Of a DNA stretch of 64,000 bases, positions 58,175 through 64,000 are shown piece after piece. Origin of the DNA: Kingdonia uniflora (lineage: Eukaryota > Streptophyta > Magnoliopsida > Ranunculales > Circaeasteraceae); assembly GCA_014058105.1 (NCBI GenBank), contig JACGCM010001655.1, positions 1,736,001-1,800,000 of the forward strand, written 5' to 3'. The notes under the pieces were generated by a model. The model saw only the letters and a list, made by a program, of their open reading frames with translations, was not told the DNA's origin and ran no database searches. Numbering within the stretch: the stretch's first letter is position 1; each line of letters starts with the position of its first letter. Position numbers and translations under genes: made by a program.

Positions 58175-58790
58175 ACTCTACTTTGATTTGTTTTCGATAT
58201 ATACTTTACAAGTATTCATCTGACAAAGTCTCTTTACTACTTCGACTTGTTTAAATAAATATTTTTCAAGTATTTATCTGATAAAGTCTCTTTACTACTT
58301 TCACTTGTTTAAATAAATACTTTACAAGTATTTATATGACAGTCTCTTTACTACTTCGACTTGTTTTCGATATATATTTTACAAGTATTTATCTGACAAA
58401 GTCTCTTTACTACTTCGACTTGTTTTCAATAAATACTTTACAAGTATTTATCTGACAAAGTCTCTTTACTACTTCGACTTGTTTTTGATAAATACTTTCC
58501 ACGTATTAATCTGCCAAAGTCTCTTTTCTACTATAACTTGTTATAAATAAATACTTTACAAATATTTATCTGACAAAACTCTTTACTACTTTGACTAGTC
58601 TTCGATATATACTTTATAAGTATTTATCTGAGAAAGTCTCTTTACTACTTTGACTTGTCTTCGGTAATACTTTACAAGTATTTATCTGAGAAAGTCTCAT
58701 TACAACTTTGACTTATCTCAAATATATACTTTACAAGTAATAATCTGACAATAGATCTCTTTACTTCTATCACATCTACTACAACTTATT
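58175..58790. repeat. About 60-bp tandem array in the 3' untranslated region of element B
   Basis: Some ten units of ACTTTACAAGTATTTATCTG, ACAAAGTCTCTTTACTACTT and CGACTTGTTTTCGATAAAT run in line with small variation in length. It separates integrase from the antisense gene. Confidence 0.92.
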
Positions 58791-58913
58791 TTCAAAACAA
58801 CATAGATAGTCATTACTACGTTCAAATAAACAAACACATCATTCACACACAAAATTCAAACTTTTTTCGGTCCCACTGACTATTTGTTACAAACTTTCAC
58901 TAATTAATGTTCA

Positions 58914-61157
58914 TTACTCCAAAATTAACATCTCCGAAGGAGATTTCCCTTCATTCACAGGACCTTCGGGGACATCTACATCTGCTTTATCCTTAACAAA
59001 CTGCCCTTCAACCTCCATCATCTTTACGTTATCAACAACTTCAGTTCTTCCACTAACATCCGAAGTTTGTGGTTCTTCATCATTAGAGCTATCATTACAT
59101 GGTAGCCCACCAGCCATCATAACTCCTTTGTAATATTTCTTTCTCTCTTCAGACTCATCGAACTGCTCTCTAAAATGCATCCTCACTTCTTGGCATTTTT
59201 ACAATTTTTCTTCATTCATTCGAGTTTTTAATTCATTGAGCATTTTCACATGCTCCAACTCCATTGCTTTTTAAACACCATTAATCTATTTCTCGAACTT
59301 TATTCTCTGCAAAGCCAAAGTTTCCTTCTTTTCCTTCTCTAGCACTTTCTTCGCCTCTGCCAATGCTGCCTCCTTCACTTTATTTGCTTCCAGTTTGTAC
59401 TTATTTAGCATCGTATTTAACTTCATGTTCTCGGCAGTCAATTCTTTCTCGATGTTTCTATACGCAACCAACTGGTTAGCCAGATCACCATTACCCTCCA
59501 CACGTCCCATTGCTTGACTCATCACCGTCTTAATCTGCATGAAAGTCATATAAGGATTATTTGTTTGATTTACCTAACTTTTCATTCGAGCATAAGCTTT
59601 GAAATTTCTCACCTTCACCAGATTACACTGTGCCTCGCCTAGAAAAGTATCCAAACTATCAATATCCACCATGCAGTCTGTGATCTCTTTCTTCAACTCC
59701 CCATCCCCCCAAGAAAAGGTTTCCATCGTCTCTGCCATTTCCTTTTCAAAATCCTGCCCTAACCCCTTCTTCGCAGTCCCAGCAGTAGTCTTCTTGGGAA
59801 TGGCACTGCTCGAGCTTCGTGGAGGTAACCCACTCCCCATAGCAGGTTTATCCTCAACTTTAACACCTTCAGATGCTGATTGTCGAGTAGTTCTCTTCGA
59901 ATTCAGCAACGAAGGTTTTTTTCCACATTTACCTTCCTTTTCATCTTGTTTTTTTCTAGAGACTCCCCCAGCTTCGTGTCAATATCAGTATCTGTGTTAT
60001 AACCTGTTAACAACGGGTTAATCAAAGGCAAACTTGCATCTGCAACTCTTTTATTCTTCGTTGACATCTTTCCCCTAATATTTGACACTTCAGCACCTTT
60101 GGTACTCGACCTTTTTAGCCCTTTTTCTTAAAAAAATTCACTTAAATGATCTTGATTCGACGCTAAATTGTCGTTCCTGCCAAAAAATCCTTCCTTTACC
60201 TTATACAACTTCTCGTTTACAACAGTTGACTTCCCGATCTCCTTCAAAGCTCCAAACAAAAAATAAAAAGAAATTTATCTTTATATCCAAATCCAAATCA
60301 TATGGTAATTCATCAAGCGTAAACATTTAAGTTACCTATCCACAGACCTAGATGAAATGTTTTTCTTTTAAGCGGCTCCCATGAATCTTTAGGCTCATAC
60401 TCATAATTTCTAGAAACTAGTATTCGGTCTTCGGTATATTGACCTCTAGTGGATACCATATCATAAAACATTGGTCTCTTCAAAAACCTTGCCAAATAGC
60501 GATACCCTTTTAACTTCGGGTTCGTTTTCATCGTGTAGTATATACACAAATCATCTACCGTTATTACCTCCTCCCCTCTGGCTTTCATTCTGCCATTTAT
60601 CGTACCACATACCCTAAACAGGTCATATATGTTCAGATTGAATTGACCTGGGGCTACATCGAAGAAATTCATTAACTTTTTCTGATCCGTCTTAGGGGGT
60701 AACTTTAGTTCTTTCTTTATTTGTTCTCGATGAACAAGAATACCATCTAAAGGTATATCCTGGTTGATCATTTCGTATTGATACATCTATAATCTAACAT
60801 CATCAGGGATACCATATTTCTTTTTAAATCTTAATATTTCTTTGGTTTCTAAACCCTCTCCGTAACAAGCTTCTTCATCCTCTTCTACATCTTCTTCCCC
60901 ATCCCAACTCCCTTCTCGATCACTCCCCTGAGGCTTATGATCTTCACCAGTCTCAATTACCTCGTTCTCAGATACTTCAGGCACACTGGGCACTACCCTA
61001 AACTGTTCCCCACCCCCTGCGTTTGTACTATTCGAACATACCTTGTATCTCCCCCCCCCAATTGTTACACACAAGTTCTGACATCGATCGTCAAAGGCAC
61101 TACATCTTCGAGACTCTCGAATATATCTTTATCATCATTTAAATTTGATTGAGCCAT
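58914..61157 (-). CDS. Main antisense gene (aORF-1) of element B
   Basis: Opposite to gag-pol. ATG at 61157 ([20 protein letters not shown]), then, after a frame change at a G-run near 61045, an acidic stretch ([20 protein letters not shown]) and [13 protein letters not shown]. The central domain is 60786-60335: [74 protein letters not shown] donor follows at about 60336 (GGATAG/GTAACTT). The next exon begins near 60245, with further pieces at 60088-59903 and 59909-59574 (Ser/Lys-rich, then [20 protein letters not shown]), a coiled coil at 59549-59286 ([20 protein letters not shown]) and an acidic end (stop near 58914). Such antisense ORFs are known from Tat-lineage elements; what they do is unknown. 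A stop and a frameshift exist near the start. Confidence 0.65.
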
Positions 61158-61859
61158 TTAAGAACCTGTAAATCAAATTCCATATTTTCAACACAGTTAG
61201 AATTTAACATATGTGATACATATATACATATTCTTTCGTTAGCATATTCATAATAGATCTCGTTATTGAGGTCACTCTCTAACACCTCATTTACTTTCCC
61301 ATCTATTACAATCATTAACATTTATACTTTTACATAGTTCTCGATCAACTCCATATTAGATTTTTTCAGTTAGATTTTTTATAATCCATACACAATTTCA
61401 TAAGTTCTCGATGTTTCATCTCATTTAATTCAGTAACCTCGATAACTCGTTAATTACTATTTTCTTATCGAAATTATGGGGAATTGAATAGCTTCTCGAA
61501 GAGGTTATCACTTTTCCTGCCAAAACCAGTTATTTCCATTTATACGAATTCTCCTTTTCCGGCGTGAAATTTGGTGATCAAACCGCACAATCCAAAATCT
61601 CTCTGCATATCTCGCTTCATCAAAATCATCTCCTCCCACAGCGCCGTACTTACAGCGGACTTCCCAATCCCTTTTACTTCCCATCCCTCACATTTATACG
61701 CAACTTAGAATCACCGCCACAACAAAATTAAAATTTTACACTCAAAATCACTATTAATCCTTCCCTTCATGGACGTCTCTCATTTATTTTCACTTCATTC
61801 GCCGTTCTTGATCAAACTTTCACAAATAAATCTACTTACGAAGCAAAAAATTGTGCAAA

Positions 61860-62251
61860 CAAAAAATTTACTAACCTTGTTGCCGTGTAGCTTCAGTATC
61901 CCTCTTCTTCGCCCGCTTCGCCCTTTCAATCAACATGCGAATTTCTTCCTTCGCAATCGTCTCTAAAAACTGCAGCAACAAGCAATAACAGTTCTCTCCC
62001 TCAATTTTTTTTAATTTGTAAGTGATCTAAATAGTCGCCTACCTCTGACATAATTATAGCCCTCACGTGACCATTCATCATACCACTTTACGACGATCTA
62101 GTTCGTCGAATACAACTCTTCACACATTTTTCTCGACATCTTTGGCTCTTAATCTTCTACCCTTCAATAAATTTTTATATTCATCCTTCAGACCTCCCAA
62201 TTCTCAAAGAATTTCTGCAGCCACATTCATCTCTGTCAGTGTACGCCCCAT
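61860..62251 (-). pseudogene. Second antisense ORF (aORF-2) of element B
   Basis: ATG at 62251 gives MGRTLTEMNVAAEI, a stop, then ELGGLKDEYKNLLKGRRLRA and KDVEKNV; more stops follow. A second piece at about 61970-61865 reads LQFLETIAKEEIRMLIERAK, RAKKRDTEATRQQG, then a possible GT donor. It is small, basic and helical, at the place corresponding to aORF-a/b of element C. No family recognised. Confidence 0.45.
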
Positions 62252-62279
62252 CTTTTCTAATAACCAATAAACATCATTT

Positions 62280-62287
62280 TATTTATA
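62280..62287 (-). promoter_or_regulatory. TATA-like box before aORF-2 of element B
   Basis: TATAAATA on the minus strand, about 30-35 bases before the ATG at 62251. Promoter role inferred from spacing. Confidence 0.4.
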
Positions 62288-63222
62288 CTTCATACCATCA
62301 CCTAATGGAAAACAACTTGCCATATTCATTTCGCATATACATTCCCTTCTTTTATCCTATTTTAAACACATACCAATATTTACGAGATCATTTCAACATC
62401 AATTGATTACATTTAGTTCACTTATACTTCGTTTAAACACATTTTTATTTGCCAGCTACATGTTCGACATAACAATACATATTCGACTTTGTATATTTGC
62501 CAATATTCGACCAAATTCTATCACACATTTTGTAATCATATTGCATACTCGATAACAAACACAAAAACAATTCAATTCACGAATACATATTTATTTATTT
62601 CAATTCATTTCTTAAATTCGATATCTCACACATTTGATTGCATACTCATTTCATGCATTCGACTTCTACCACATTCTAGTACATTCACTTCTAATATATA
62701 ATATTGCCTTACATTACAATTTAACTGCTATTGCTAAACTTCCTTAACATGTCACTATTTATCTTTGTCTATTTTTCACCAGAATCGGACATTAAAGCCT
62801 ATTTCTAGTCCTCGAAGCTCAATGAATCTCAAGTCACTGAACTTCTAAGAGACGCTTCAACAGGAAAAGGCAGCAGAAAATTGCAAGCACACAAACGCAT
62901 TTAAGAAGGTCCCTGGACGCCCATCCAAACTTTGTATCTTCATCACCAGTAAAGACAGTTACCCCATCACCCCCAACTGACTCCAAACATTACCTTCACA
63001 TGTGCATGATGTTCTCACTATTTCCAATTGAAACACGTCATTTCTATTTGTTCTTTGCTCCCCCCTCGCTGCTCTACTCCGATCACATAACCCTATTTTA
63101 TCTCTTAAACTCAAAAAGTTTTCATCTGACAAATCACCGTCTTTCACCCCAGACTTAACAATCAACCATACTTGGGGCGACCTCATTTGCCCAAACACTA
63201 TTATCCACCTTCAATAAAACCC

Positions 63223-63231
63223 CTATATATA
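63223..63231 (-). promoter_or_regulatory. TATA-like box for antisense transcription near the 3' LTR of element B
   Basis: TATATATAG on the minus strand, 37 bases before an ATG at 63186 that opens a 76-codon ORF (MRSPQVWLIVKSGVKDGDLS ... to 62959). The ORF resembles nothing known and may be untranslated leader. Confidence 0.35.
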
Positions 63232-63416
63232 CCCAGCATCCTTAAATCACATTCAATGCACACATTAATTCCACCTCGAAGTCAACATGACCAGATACAG
63301 CTTACCTTGACCTCGGTAATGACATCTACTGACTTCTGTACAGTTCGACAACCTCTTCATATTCCAGTTTTTCTTCTTGACATAACTACAAGTACTTCTG
63401 TCGAGAATGAGGCGAT

Positions 63417-63906
63417 TGTAGTATCATATTCCCCAGATTTGATAAAGCAAATACTCTGTAATCGAAGGTAGCTCAACACTCAGTAGTCGAAGACAGCTCG
63501 ACATTCTAAAAGATTCTAGGAGTCCTCGACTTACCAAAAGTAACCGTTGTAGCCCGGTCAAGAAGGAACTGTTAGAGATTCGCAAAGTTTGCCCACTACC
63601 TCTGGAATAAGAAACTCTTTCTTTCTTTTTGTAAACTGCCTGTATATGCCATAAATACAGGCAGAGAATAGGTTCTAGAGATGGGACACACATTGGACAT
63701 CTCTCTAACCTAAACATACTCAACACTCAGAAACTTGTAATAACTAGCATTTACTAGATTTTTATACCAAATCCTCCTCGAGGTCGTAGTTTTTCTCAGT
63801 TTCTATTGAGTTTTCCACGTAAAATATTGGTTAATACTTTTTTATTGCATAATCCTTAAGAACAAGTATTGGCAAAAGTTTTCCACCCAAAAAATACGCC
63901 ATTACA
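63417..63906 (+). repeat. 3' LTR of element B (490 bp)
   Basis: TGTAGTATCA...GCCATTACA. A perfect 10-bp inverted repeat CTGCCTGTAT/ATACAGGCAG (63636-63664) surrounds the TATA-like ATAAATA. GAGAATGAGGCGAT just before it is the likely polypurine tract. Confidence 0.93.
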
Positions 63907-64000
63907 ACAGCAACAAAATGAGAATTTATTTATAAAGAAATGAGAAATACTAATGGAAGGATGATATTATTTATAAGGTGACAATTAATATTTATTATGA

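Larger units (their letters stand above)
53262..63906 (+). mobile_element. Tat-like Ty3/gypsy retrotransposon B, both LTRs present
   Basis: LTRs lie at 53262-53750 and 63417-63906. Flanking pentamers are ATAGC and ACAGC, a target duplication with one change. Interior, left to right: primer-binding site, gag, a junction deletion removing late gag and most of the protease, RT, RNase H, second RNase H, integrase (ends about 58100), a roughly 60-bp tandem array, then 5 kb of ORFs on the minus strand, and the 3' LTR. It is the same family as element A. Scattered stops make gag-pol inactive. Integrase D, D, E and the RT YIDD box survive as residues. Confidence 0.92.

Overview
This window looks like nuclear DNA of a flowering plant, probably a eudicot. 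It is AT-rich, has GT-AG introns, and holds remnants of a plant LRR receptor kinase, a plant LanC-like gene and a plant Ulp1-type gene. Almost everything else is transposable-element sequence, much of it nested. I see no intact host gene and no tRNA, rRNA or CRISPR locus. The species cannot be named from the sequence.

Layout: (1) 1-1334, one end of a CACTA-type transposon, with a Tourist-like MITE at 309-487. (2) 1335-7548, a scrap of gag, then a minus-strand Ty3/gypsy element of Tat-like type (element A) with a 5' LTR and no 3' LTR. (3) 8110-8715, a solo LTR with a perfect 5-bp target duplication. (4) 8865-16265, a minus-strand LRR receptor-kinase pseudogene split by a 4.8-kb non-autonomous LTR element (F, 11170-15978) that is filled with tandem repeats. 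(5) 17948-20860, a decayed MULE transposase. (6) 21852-25847, a broken LanC-like gene carrying a hAT MITE and an intronic duplication. (7) About 26060-52640, a multi-exon gene with an N-terminal domain of PMD/DUF1985 type and a C-terminal Ulp1 (C48) protease domain. It is split by a 19.6-kb Tat-like retrotransposon (C, 31375-50938), which is itself split by an L1-type LINE (D, about 37955-43610). (8) 53262-63906, a nearly full-length plus-strand Tat-like retrotransposon of the same family as A (element B), with both LTRs.

The most interesting structure is in elements B and C. Between integrase and the 3' LTR each carries several kilobases of ORFs on the opposite strand to gag-pol. These have spliced-gene architecture, TATA-like boxes upstream of most apparent start codons, and a main protein with the same layout in both elements (acidic N-terminus, a conserved central domain, coiled-coil C-terminus). 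Extra antisense ORFs are known from Tat-lineage plant retrotransposons; the TATA-box arrangement and the order of the small units are what deserve attention here. Elements A, B, C and F share an almost identical primer-binding site, so they probably use the same tRNA primer. Many active-site lesions (protease, RT, integrase, Ulp1) are single G-to-A changes, as expected from decay of methylated cytosines.
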